Source: Amborella trichopoda (Eukaryota > Streptophyta > Magnoliopsida > Amborellales > Amborellaceae). From it: a stretch of DNA of 64,000 nucleotides. Below are positions 23,066 through 33,436 of this stretch, one piece after another; the first letter of the stretch is position 1, and every line of letters starts with the position of its first letter. The position numbers and the translations under genes are program-made. The notes below the pieces were generated by a model. The model made no database searches, was not told the DNA's origin, and saw nothing but the letters and a program-made list of their open reading frames with translations. Location: contig NW_006499563.1 of the NCBI RefSeq assembly GCF_000471905.2, positions 4,883,832 to 4,947,831 of the forward strand, written 5' to 3'.

Positions 23066-23152
23066 GACGATGCTCCAAACGACGCTAGGCCTCTGTCTCA
23101 CTCTCCCTAGCTATACGTGTCACTGGATTGGGAGAAAAGTGTGGCCCTTACA

Positions 23153-23640
23153 AGCATCCTCTCCACTCTTCTTTCCTTGCACATGCAAGCCAGGCTCTGG
23201 GGCAGGGCTCGAGATAGGAGGATGCCATTGGCGATGCCCAGTCGGCCCCCCCATTCTTCAGATAGTTCTCAGCCACCAAAGGCCCCTGTGAATTCCTTTT
23301 TCCTCGGCACCACACTTTGCCCAAATTGATCAGACTTGCACGAGCATCCTTTCAACTGTCCTGTCAAGAAGGAGACTGAAATCGTTTTTTATTCTGGGGG
23401 AAGATTTACCGGAGCTTGCAGCTTAAGCCAACAAAGGGCATGGAAGTGCCATCCCTACAACAAAAAGTAGAGTCTTCTATCTCAGAAGACCTACAAAAAC
23501 AAAATTGGTTCCACCCGTTGCAATACACGAAGGAACTCGAGACAAAATGACATTTTTCATTTCAATGTTGTCGAAATATAGAAAGGTGAACCCACTTCAC
23601 CCGACCCGCGGGCTCAAGGCCATCAAGACACAGTAGCCAA
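23153..23640 (+). other. Element A leader resumes after element G
   Basis: Non-coding leader on the far side of the G insertion. No domain. It has Pro/Ser-biased short frames as in the corresponding B leader. Confidence 0.5.
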
Positions 23641-24843
23641 GATATGGCCCCGAGGCCATCTTGTGCCCATCCAAGTCAAACCATGGCTCCAAGGCCTTCG
23701 GAAGTTAGGCTCAATAGGAGTCCGGCCCCAAGGCTGTCCAGAGTCGGTACTCACACGTGCTTTAAAGCAATCTCAAAATCAAATGAGAGCTCAGCCCTTG
23801 CTGCTCAGAATGCTGGATCGAGGTGCAAAGAGGATCAGGATCACTTCCTCTCACCGAGTTACCTGACTCAGATGAGCAAGTCGAGGCAATGGTGGTAAGC
23901 CATAACGGGGAAGACCTTGAAAACCCAATGTCTTACTTCAAGAGTATCTTAAACAACATCTTGGACAAGCTTAAAGGTCTTGAAGATGCTCAACCTGTGG
24001 TGTCTCCCCATTAAGAGGCAAACTCTCCTCTCGAGCCATCACACAGAGAGAAAGAAAGACCTCAGCCTGCCCATCTGACCCAGACCTCGAAGCCTCCAAT
24101 TTTTCCCATCCCCTTTGAAGACTAGCCTAATCTCAAGCTATGTCATTGATGTTCACGTAAGAGGACTTCCAACAGAAGATCATTAAAATCATCTAAGACA
24201 TACAAGCGTAAAAATCACAAGAAAGTGTACCAGAAACCTTACCTACCTTTTATTGATCAAATCCCGTTCCCTATTTGGTATCAAAGAGGAGATTGTCGGT
24301 CTTCAATGAAACGAGCTTGCCTAGTAGCACGTGGCCCAGTTCATGTCCGCATGCAAAGAGTCTGCTTTGAACCCCAGACTGCTGCTCCTACAATTTGTAA
24401 AAACTCTAATTGGATCCGCTTTCAAGTGGTACGCTTGCCTGTTGCCCAACTCAGTCCACTGTTGGGGAGAAATAGAACAATTGTTCTATAAACACTTCTA
24501 TGAAACAGAGCTAGATGTTCAAGCCATAAAGCTCCTAACAATGGCTCAAAATTTGGATGAGTTAGTGGGCTAGTACATCCAGAGGTGGAGAGGTCTTGCT
24601 ATGTGCTAGAGAAACCCCATGGACGAGATGGAGGCCGTAAAAACATGCGTAAGGAACATGAGGAAAGAAATCTCCTTACATGTTGAAGCCTCCAACCCCA
24701 TCACTTTCTCTGACATGATTACAAAAGTAGCTAAGATCAAAAGTTTGCTGAGACATCATGGAGGAAATCAAGCGCAAACTCGAAGGGAAGGTCAGGCTCG
24801 TAACAATAGGTCTAACCCTTACACTAACCAAAAACAAAATTAA
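23641..24843 (+). pseudogene. gag: Element A gag, no nucleocapsid
   Basis: Capsid protein of the A/B/E family. An N-terminal helix reads MSYFKSILNNILDKLKGLED, comparable to B MNKFKDMMQAILEKMEHLEA and E MNQFKHLMRKMIEKIELMES. The core begins YQKPYLPFIDQIPFPIWYQ and continues with LIGSAFKWYACLLPNSVHCW, GEIEQLFYKHFYETELDVQA and VKTCVRNMRKEISLHVEAS. It ends at NPYTNQKQN-stop, before any knuckle, and an LTR begins about 40 bp later. Several frameshifts. No protease or pol follows. Confidence 0.8.
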
Positions 24844-24881
24844 TCAGCGTGGTGTTCACTACCACCTCTCAACCTGAACTT

Positions 24882-26808
24882 TGAAAACAGTTTTTAGCAC
24901 CTAGGGTCCCCAATGCATAATAACGAGGGAGCCGGTCAATAAAAGCCCTGATTTACAGTGGAATATTTGACATTCTCAGAATTTCCCCAGAACAGGTGGA
25001 AATCTTCCTAAGCCCACCTACCAAGGTTCGTCGCAATTCGACATGTCTAAGATAGTGCAGACAAAGAAATAATTTTGGAAAAATCAACTTCTAGCATTCT
25101 GAAATGGACCTTATACTAGACCTCTATTTTCGGTACGACCAATAGCTTTGGGACCACTGCAATTGAATTTGACATGGTCGAAAAGCCCTAGGGGTAAAGT
25201 TTCAGCTTAAACAGGTGCGTCAGGATAAAGTTATAAGTAAAATACTAAAAACGGGTATGTCGCACACTATTCCCGTGCGCTGTCCCTGCACCAAATCAAT
25301 ATTAATGGTGACTATTTTCACAATTTAGGGTAGTGACTTTTGGGAGTCATATCTCCCTCATTTCGAGTTAGATCATGCTCAAATGTTTTGAGCGTGTTCG
25401 TCTCGCCAAGACAAGCGTTTCGATATATGGCATGCCTCATGACGAAGCCCGACCAGGGAGAATAGCTAGAGAGAAATTGGAAATTCATGGTAAAAGTCGT
25501 AGGAAATTCAGCAGCGACACGTCTTGCTCGAGCAACTATATCACGTTGCTCGCATGGTGCTCGCGCATCAGATGAATGCGAAACCAATTTCATCTCATGC
25601 GTAAGGTCCAGGGATACCACTGGACGGAACCTCACGCGTGAATGGTCATATTTCATGCACGAATCTTATAAAGTTGCTACAGATTTCAGCCGTCGAAATT
25701 CAGAATTCGAACAAAACCCAAGGATTGTAAAATCTTCGTCGGAGCACGAAATCGAGTTGCGTTTGTTGCAACGCAATTGTGACGGCATGCTTAGTGCAAT
25801 ACAGTGATGAAATCATGAAAAAACATCAATACATGATCACACCATCGATCAGAAGTTTTCAAGATTCATTTAAATTTCAAGTTGTATGATCGTGGCCTAA
25901 AAACACGATCTGTGGCTCGAAGTTGGTATCCAATCGATCATCATGCCGAGCCCAACAAGAAAGCAATCATCTTTCAGCCAAACGGGCACCGGAGCAACCC
26001 TGAATCAGCTATGGAAGATCACTCACGATTTAGGGCAGCAGCAAAGATTGTTTTGGACTGATTGTTTTGGACTTCTATGTATTGTTGAGCCGAGGCAAAA
26101 TGTCATTTTGCACCCATTTTTAGATTTTGCATTAATTCAAATAAATTGTAATTATCATTAATTTGGCTAGATTTTGGGCATCCTCTCATGTTTTGGGCCC
26201 AATTCTGTAAATACATGCTAAACCTATTGTAAAGGGTTCCATGCTGATGAATAAAATTTGAGAGTTTTACATTGAGATTGTGGCACGTCTAAGAGAGAGA
26301 GAGAGAGGAGAGAGAAGAAAAAGTCTGGTACCCCTCAGTGAAGGTAACTTTCTCTCTCAAATCTCTCTCTCCTCCTCTCATTTCTCTCTTTCTCTCCTCC
26401 TCTCATCTCTCTCGTTCTCTCTCCTCCTCTCATCTCTATCTTTCTCTCTCCTCTCATCTCTCTCTTTCTCTTTCCTCTTATCATCTCTCTTTCTCTCTCC
26501 TCCTCTCATCACTCTTTTTCTCTCTCCTCTTCTTCTCTTTATCTTTCTCTCTCTTCCTCTTTATTTCTCTCTTTCTCTCAACATGCATGGCAGTGGACCA
26601 TCACCATGCATGTCTTTCATTTTCTTCTTTCTTCTCTTTCTCTCCTTTCTTTCTTTATTTACCCTTCATTCTTTCTTAGTCCTTCCACTTTCTTTATGAT
26701 CTTCTTCCCTTTCTTTTCTATTTTCTCTCTTCTTTCTTTTTCCTTGCTCTTTTCATTCTCTCTCTTCACTATTCATATACGGTGGAGCCTATCGCCGGGC
26801 ATGATTGT
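24882..26808 (+). mobile_element. Element A 3' LTR, truncated at its right end
   Basis: Begins TGAAAACAGTTTTTAGCACC and carries the shared LTR blocks: GCCGGTCAATAAA near 24930, CGACATGTCTAAG, CATGGTCGAAAAGCCCTAGG, TTGGGCCCAATTCT near 26195, a GAGAGA run and pyrimidine tract (26295-26760), and a 9-bp stem CATGCATGG/CCATGCATG at 26582-26612. It lacks the final 600 bp found in B, C and D, ending where LTR B starts. The exact left boundary is uncertain because no PPT abuts. Confidence 0.75.
26295..26765 (+). repeat. Pyrimidine-rich tract of LTR A
   Basis: CTCTCT-type low-complexity sequence with TCATC and TTTC interruptions. It follows the GAGAGA run just after the predicted transcript start. 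The 139- and 113-codon frames are compositional. Confidence 0.9.
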
Positions 26809-29366
26809 TGGAAGGTATTTTTCATCAACATGGGGCCCTCGCTCAATTAAGGCCTATGAAGTAGTGAAAATTCTGACAGTCTCAAAACAGCCCTAGAATT
26901 AGCAAAGATCTTCATGAGGTCTCTCAAGAGTCTTTTGCTAAGTTTCGTCATATTTCAACATGTCTAAGGCAGTGAAAACTGGGAAACAGTTTAGGCTGAA
27001 TCGGCCTCTAGCACTCCGGAACAGACCCCTATAACTAGAGCTACATTTTTTAGAGTCTCAAATTGCTGTGGGAACACCACCAATGGATACGACATGGTTG
27101 AAAACCCCTAGGGGTCAAGTTTCATCTCAAATAAAAATTCTAGGAAGAAGTTACGACAAAAGAGTGAAACAGGAGAAGCCGCACTCTATTCTCATGTGGA
27201 CACCGTGTAACACTACACCATTGATGGGACAACCACGACCAGTGACTTTTGACGCTCATATCTCACTCGTCCTAAGTCGGATTACGCTCAAATTTGGCGA
27301 GCATGTTTGCTAAGTCAAGACGAGCGATTTGATATGTGGTAGACACCGTGAAGATACCCCAGCGTGAAGAAAAGATAGAGAGAAGTTATATGTGGAGAAA
27401 GTGCAAAAAATTTAGCAGTGTCGTGCCTCGCTCAAGTGGCAAAATCACACTGCTCACAAGACCGATCGAAGTGAGCCTAATTCCATTGTGGGTGTGAGGT
27501 TCTGGGCCATCTCTGAGTCGAACCCCGTACATGATTAATGGTCAGATTCTGCACAAAAAGACGACGGCAGACTGTGAATTCCGTTGTCGGAATCCTTGAT
27601 TCCTACAAAAATTCCAAACTTGCAAAATCTTTGTTCGGCCTCGAAATCAAGCTACATTTGGTGCCCCATGATCGTAGTGGCATACTCAGTGTGATTCAGC
27701 GAAGAAAACACATAAAAAAAACAAGGATTGAACACACTATCAATCCAAAGTTTCAAGATTTACTCAAATTTCAAGACACATGATCATGCAGCAAAAACAC
27801 GATCCATGGGTCGAAGTTGGTATCAAATCGATCGCCATGCTGAGCCTTACAAGAAAATAATCATCTTATGGTCAACCAGGTATCAGAACGATCCCGGATC
27901 ATCGATGCAAGATCTCGCAAGTCCTAAGACAACACAGGGACGTTTTTAGAATTCCACAACTTGTTTGGAAGGGGCAAATGTCATTTTCACTCTATTTTCT
28001 ATTTTTTTTAAATTTAGTCTTAATTTTCAGCAATTAGGGTTACTTTTGATCTTTCACTTATGTCTCGGGCACAATTCTATCTATACATACCATCATTGTA
28101 TGCAAAAAAGGAGAGGCAGAGACATACACACGCAAGGGAGAGTTTTCACTTAATACAAGTTTCTCTTTCTTACAATTGTTGTGTCACGCTTGAGAGAGGG
28201 AGTGAGGTGAGAGAAACGTTTGACCGATACCCCTAGGTTTGAGGTAAACCTTGTCTCTCTTCTTTTTCTTTTCTTCTTCTCTCTCTCTTATCCCCTCTTT
28301 TCTCCTTCTTATTCATTTGAGTTCCTTGCAGGGGTCATGCACGGTAGTGGCAATGCCATTCATGCCTCTCCCTTGGTCTCACAGGGCATGCATGGTGATG
28401 GCAGCGCCATGAGCGAGTCTCCATCCCCTTCTACTCATTTGGTTTTTCCTTCAAGTGAGGTATGTTGATGGCGCTACCCATTGCCGCTTACAAACATAGT
28501 TTTAACGTCTCGATGATGAACCCAGACGGTAAGGTTTGTAGATGGCGATACCTATCGCCGCCTGCTAGGGGCTTGGGCAACATCTATCGCTGACTGTGTG
28601 CCTCCTCCAGGTGCCCGGTGCTTATTACCATTCTCTCTGCATCCCGCAACTATCGTCATGCGACCTAGGAGAAAATATCGCCATGTTCCTCGTTAGGATC
28701 TAGCACCATCCATAAGGGATGTGTCGTCTCCTTGCAGTGCCCACCGCGATGCCTATTGACGTCTGGATTTCTCAATCTCTTTCTTGTCTCGTTCTTTCCA
28801 CTTCACCTCTTCTCCTCTCACTTGATTGTGGGTAGATCTAGCCTATCACCAACACACCGACCTCGGTTTCGATTAGTATTGCCTCCATGCTGGTCCTGAG
28901 AACCATGCCCATCTTGCTATCACTCTGAGTCGGTAATTTCTGGTTGTCATGCTAGTCTCGCCCCTACGTCAAGCTCTTTCTATGTTTCACCTAGTATTGC
29001 ACTTCATCACCTTCTCATGTGAAGTGCATTACCCTAAGATAAGGGTGGGTCCCTTCGACAGACTTGTCATACAAATTAACCATAAAAGTGTTGTGCAAAA
29101 AAAAAAGAGGATTACAGGTCAAGGGAGGTGAATCCAAACCAACTCAAGTAGCTGGGTGGCTTTCTTTGTGATCTAAGAGGGTGCCCACATGAGCTAGCCC
29201 GAGTAAGTCCTGAACCCACCTAAAATTCCTCTCTCATTGGTTGGTATACCTGCCCTTGCCCTCAAGCAAGGTTTAGAGAGAGCGATCTCAAATCCCTGGT
29301 ACACCTGAATCCCGAGACAGGTGCCGCCAGATCACTGAGGTCCTGAGTGCGAGATCGAGGGACCTA
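26809..29366 (+). mobile_element. Element B 5' LTR (about 2.56 kb)
   Basis: Starts TGGAAGGTATTTTTCATC and ends at CGAGGGACCTA before the PBS. Shares with the partial 3' LTR (43876-44183) the run TTTTTCATCAAxATGGGGCC, GACAGTCTCAAAACA and CATGTCTAAGGCAGTG. U5 holds a shorter pyrimidine tract (28250-28310), short inverted repeats (for example GGCGATA/TATCGCC at 28544-28559) and the terminal block from TCTAAGAGGG at 29173. The TATA-like region near 28080-28100 is degraded. Confidence 0.82.
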
Positions 29367-29368
29367 GT

Positions 29369-29392
29369 TGGCTGAGCGACTCCACTGGGGAC
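29369..29392 (+). other. Element B primer-binding site
   Basis: TGGCTGAGCGACTCCACTGG followed by GGAC. The core matches element A and, with three changes, element C. It contains a small insertion relative to a TTGGCGACTCCACTGGGGAC consensus inferred from the three copies. Confidence 0.75.
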
Positions 29393-29458
29393 TTACTACC
29401 TCTTAGTCCGTTCTCTTTTTTTTGGCCAATTTCCTTTTTAATTTATGCACTTATTTCT

Positions 29459-30085
29459 TTGACACCTGGGTTGTTCAACCCGTTCATCCGAGTCGGGGTC
29501 TTCCTTATCCCTATACTAGTGGCTGTCCCTAAGAAGGGATTCTCTCAAGCCTCGTTCCCTACTCTCCTTTTAAGTTTGGATCCACGATCTAGCTCCCAGG
29601 TTCTCACTTGGATCAATGAGACAGGGGACTTAAAGGTCCTTGCCTCCCAACTTTCTCGCCGTGGTGGACTCTCCACCAAGGCTTCTTTCATGAGTAGCAC
29701 TTCTGCTGCTACACACCCTGCTACTGGCAAATTTCCTGCCAATCATACTATTATGGTATGTCGAAAGGCTGCCCCGTCCGTCCCTGCGAAAGGTAAGAAA
29801 ACTGTCGTTGCTCCTGAGGCTCACCACAAGGCAATCCCTTGTGTTCCTTCACTACTTCGAACCTCTACACCTGGAGGGTCAGCACATAGAGGCAGAGGTC
29901 TTGAGGTCTTCACTCCTAGCACACACTCAAAGGCTCGTCGTCTATCCACTCCAACCACACCTCGAGGCAACCCTCATGTTGCCTTGAGCTCACATCCAGG
30001 GCTAGGCCTGCTCGAGCTAAACCCTACATGTGCCATGTATTTGCTTTCCATAGCTCGGGGCAGCACTAACTCTATGCCACATTGA
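29459..30085 (+). CDS. Element B ORF1, extra gene upstream of gag (208 aa)
   Basis: An uninterrupted frame starting MTPGLFNPFIRVGVFLIP, 67 bp after the PBS. Element C encodes the same protein from MASGLFNPFIRVGDFLIP, with the methionine in the same place, so this start is well supported. Shared blocks include SQASFPTLLLS and SSSQVL, then scattered Ser/Thr/Pro/Arg-rich matches (GSxHxGRxLxxxT, HxKARxxS, NxHxxLSS.PxLGLL). No transmembrane segment, zinc motif or catalytic signature is visible. Extra sense ORFs before gag are known in some Tat elements such as Ogre; their function is unknown. Intactness here contrasts with the ruined gag behind it. Confidence 0.7.
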   Translation: MTPGLFNPFIRVGVFLIPILVAVPKKGFSQASFPTLLLSLDPRSSSQVLTWINETGDLKVLASQLSRRGGLSTKASFMSSTSAATHPATGKFPANHTIMVCRKAAPSVPAKGKKTVVAPEAHHKAIPCVPSLLRTSTPGGSAHRGRGLEVFTPSTHSKARRLSTPTTPRGNPHVALSSHPGLGLLELNPTCAMYLLSIARGSTNSMPH

Positions 30086-30940
30086 GCACAGGAGGGTCGA
30101 CCATTCTGTCTTCCCTCCCAAGACACACAGCTTCACCTTGTGAGTGACAAGCTCCCGCCTCATCCCTCACAAACACGAACTTGTGGGTCTCGACCCCCTT
30201 ATGTCGACATGGCCTGGGCTGACCCCCAAGTCACAGGGACGGCTAACCCTAATGGTGCACACGCACCATCTTTGCAGGTCCCACTCGTATTCAGACTCAG
30301 GCAGAGTCACAAACGAACTTCTTCCTTTGCCACTTTCCCGACGCCAGGCAACCACCTCCCACCCTGGTCATCAAAGGTCTTCCCTAAGAGTATCATCTTG
30401 AACTAGTCCTGGGTCAACCGAACACCTGGGTCTCACAAAGGAATTCGAGGCAACAACTTGATGTCAGAAAGAGGCCTTCAGCCTCCAAGACAAGAACCCA
30501 AGTTGCCCTCCCTCCTTGGGCCCCACTCCATACTCAAGCTCATAGACATGGCCGTCGTCTGTTTGAAGAAAACGGGGCAGTTTAGGTCTCAGTCTCAGTT
30601 CTCAAATGTGGTCCACATCTTCCTCAAGATCAAGCAGAAAAGAGGCCTATAGAATATGACCAAGGAAACCTCCAAGGTAGTCGAGGTCAACACCCATGAC
30701 GACCTGTTGCCTTGCAATCCTTACTTCCCTCTTCAAATTTCGTAGCCTTAGCAAGTCCAAGAATACTTTTTGGTGATCACCACCTATAGGTCAAGGCCCT
30801 AAGACCGTCAAGAACTGGTCCTCTCTAGATCGGCATACAAAGCCCGAGTACAGTCGGGGCACGCTGAGTCTCTCAAAACTGACTTGCCACGCACGACTCA
30901 CCAGCCTCGGCAGTCCACTGCATAACCTGACTTTGACCTC
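30086..30940 (+). other. Element B leader between ORF1 and gag
   Basis: Stops occur in all frames. The region is collinear with 44184-44788 (minus, element C) and with 56881-57500 (minus, E): shared phrases include TTCCCTAAGAGTAxCATCTTGA and GCAGAGTCxCAAxC. No domain recognised. Confidence 0.6.
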
Positions 30941-31838
30941 CCAGAATAAACGGTCACTGCCATGGTGATCAATGACCTGAACGATGCTTAAGACAAGCAG
31001 ATGAACAAGTTCAAGGATATGATGCAAGCGATCCTCGAAAAGATGGAGCACCTAGAGGCCTCCAGGTCCCCTTCTTAGTCTGATTCCCGGACCGGTGAGG
31101 ACACAGTGCCTAGGCAGACTCCCACTCCAGTCTCCAAAGATTGCTCCTCTTCGCACAGGGTCTCCCAAACTGGCATAGATGCTATGGTGACCCATAACCT
31201 CAAGAAAAAGGTCTCGAGAATGCAGGAGACACCACTCTACCAAAAGCCATCCTTCTTACATTGATCAGGTGCCATTTCCCCCGATCTACCAAAAACGGAA
31301 ACTCCCCTTGTTCAATGGTACCACATCTCCTCACCAGCATACAGCCCACTTCCAAGCGGCCTGCAGGGAAACGAAAACTAACGGACGTCTCCTCCTTCAC
31401 CAGTTCATCGAGACTCTTGAAGGACCAGCCTTCCAGTGGTATGCTTGGCTACCGCCAAACTTGGTACACACTTAGCAAGAAATGGAGCAGTTGTTCTACC
31501 AACGCTTCTACGAAGTCCAAAGGAACGTGGAAACCATCAAGATCCTCACCTTGATGCAAGACCCTGGTGAGCTGGTTGACAAGTTCATCACCCAATGGAG
31601 AGAGTTGGCGACCTTTCACTCCACTCTCAAGATCGAGAATGAAGCAGTCCAGACCTGCATACAAAACATGCTTTTCGAGATCCCCTACATGTCGAGGCAT
31701 TCAATCCACCCTCCCATGTCACAACTCATTTCTAAGGTAGTTCGTATCGAGGGATTGTTCAAGCACCACGGCAGCCCCCGTCAGCAATCCTCCGGCTCAA
31801 ACTATCGCTCAACAGTCGGGGCAATCAAAAGGCAATGA
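30941..31838 (+). pseudogene. gag: Element B gag capsid region
   Basis: N-terminal helix MNKFKDMMQAILEKMEHLEA near 30998, then VSQTGIDAMVTHNLKKKVS leading to LYQKPSFLH. Core: SPHQHTAHFQAACRE, LIETLEGPAFQWYAWLPPNL-like frames at 31269-31475, then MEQLFYQRFYEVQRNVETI, LVDKFITQWRELATFHSTLK and VQTCIQNMLFEIPYM from 31482. Domain order and the A and E copies identify it as a Tat-like capsid that would package element RNA. Two frameshifts and several stops disrupt it. Confidence 0.85.
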
Positions 31839-32034
31839 TCAGTGTGGCCGTCACCGTGACTGACACCAAAGGCGTGGCTCCCCAAATTCTCGAACCCTCT
31901 AAACCACAGATGCCACAGACCGGGGTCAACCAGCAGTCCTACAATGCAGTCTCACCTCCTAAAAATAGTAAGCGGGATGACTACTGAACCCAACACCAGA
32001 ATAAGGTTTACCCCTTTGACACAGAGTGGACCCT

Positions 32035-32895
32035 TACACTGCTCCAACTGCTGTTAAAACATAACATGATCCACCTATTAGAGGTCACCACTGTAGAGTC
32101 ATCGGGGCAGAAATCGAATGAGAAGTACTACGCCTTTCATAGGAGAATAGCCCACCCCACTCACAACTGCTAGAAGCTCAACGACACTATCGATGACCGT
32201 ATCAAGAAGGGTCAAATAAAAAGCTCGAAAAGTTGAAAAAGGCATTCGGGGCAGCTGAGGCATCTCACATAGTCACGATCCAAGAGGACAATGGGGGCAG
32301 CCGCTAACCTTCGTGCATTTTTCTCTATAATGCTCGAAGAAGGGATCGTCACCCCAAAGCCGATAAGGGAACCCAAGTTCCTGCCTCCAGGGATCGAGAA
32401 CCTCTAGTGCACATACCATCAGACACAAAGTCATGACATCAGCGAATGCACTGGCTTTCATAAACTCTTGGCATAAAAGATGCAGTAGTGTCAGAAGGTT
32501 CAGGGTGACTCGGCAAGACACCCTCAGATTCCTCTTCTGCCTGTGCAAGAAGACCCCCTAACGGAAGCCCAGCAAAATACTAAGCAAGACCCTCTGCTAG
32601 CCCTCTCTGAGGAAACTCTCTAACAGGGTCTTATCACCCCCAAGTCAGCCAGATAGCCTAAGCATCTTCCCCAAGGCACAGAAAAACTCTGGTGCCCCTA
32701 TCACCAAGTGTGGGGTCACGAACTCAAGGAGTGCACTAGGTTTAAGGCCATAGTTGTAGAGAAAGTCCAGCAAGGCCACATCGTATGTGCAGTTCTCTTA
32801 GGACACATCCAAGCCCTCGCTCCCATTCTAGAGGAATCCCTGCTACAAGCCCCTCATGAGCATGCACTAGACCTTTCAACGCCCTCAACCTCTTA
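32035..32895 (+). pseudogene. gag: Element B gag C-terminus with three CX2HX4HX4C modules
   Basis: Three modules lie in one frame: YAFHRRIAHPTHNC at 32129-32170 (first Cys replaced by Tyr), CTYHQTQSHDISEC at 32408-32449 and CPYHQVWGHELKEC at 32693-32734. Spacing is 279 and 285 bp, each followed by a short helical stretch (e.g. TRFKAIVVEKVQQG). The pattern is a CCHH variant of the retroviral knuckle used by Tat gags for nucleic-acid binding. Stops lie between modules, so the protein is dead. Tandem triplication of a roughly 95-residue module is my reading of the even spacing. Confidence 0.7.
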
Positions 32896-33436
32896 ACCTT
32901 AGGAAGTCTACCATGGGTGAAGTGTGCTCAAATCCTTGAAATGTGAGGCAGTCTATCCAGCTAGGGCCACTCACCAGCCTGATAGGGTGATCTAAACACC
33001 CTCTCAGGGATCCCGAAGGAGATGGCAAACACCTAGGTCAGCCCATCGAAGAAATCATCTTTCTCAGCCACTAGTCGAGGAAGAATTCCTTAGGCCTTGG
33101 GGACTTCAACCTAGGCATAGCTCGCCTCATCTTATCATCCAATCATGCAGACGACCTTGAGTTATCAATATCTCAGGAGTTGGCCAAAATGGGTGATGAC
33201 ATTAAAAGCACCCCACAATGGTCAAAGCCGGGGCATGACCTTAAATAACCCCCCTGCAAACGTCCAATTCCAGCGACAACGTAAAAAGCTGCCCAGAACG
33301 TTCTAACTCTTCTTTTCCTCCCCCCTCTTCTATTTTCTCCATAGGTAGAGCTCGACGGTGCCAAGATTTCGCTACTCTAAACAAAGACTTCGGAGGAACC
33401 AGTCTCACCATGTCGCAGTAAGGGAGCCTCAAAGAA
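32896..33436 (+). other. Element B gag-protease spacer
   Basis: Polyprotein spacer with many stops. The frame is short, acidic and Ser-rich. Minus-strand frames at 33173-33570 are shadows of the following sense frame. Confidence 0.5.

Larger units (their letters stand above)
12196..23152 (-). mobile_element. Element G: complete Tekay/Del chromovirus
   Basis: Two long direct repeats (12196-15436 and 19998-23152) flank a minus-strand gag-PR-RT-RNH-INT-chromodomain-remnant region, with a worn initiator-Met-type PBS next to the right LTR and a PPT next to the left LTR. Order and protein motifs match the Tekay/Del clade. Total 10957 bp. It is inserted into the leader of element A. Flanking pentamers are ACCAC and AGCAT, three of five matching, compatible with an eroded target duplication but not proof. 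Confidence 0.93.
19998..23152 (-). repeat. Element G 5' LTR (right copy, 3155 bp)
   Basis: Plus-strand ends TGTCAGGACCCC and CCCTTACA. Aligns end to end with 12196-15436. The roughly 86-bp length difference lies mostly in the array regions (20990-21260 and 22680-23060). Confidence 0.95.

Noticed and set aside
26280-26896. Hydrophobic Ser/Leu/Phe frames that look like membrane proteins
   Set aside because: They arise from the pyrimidine tract in LTR A. Several frames are open at once, as expected for simple sequence.
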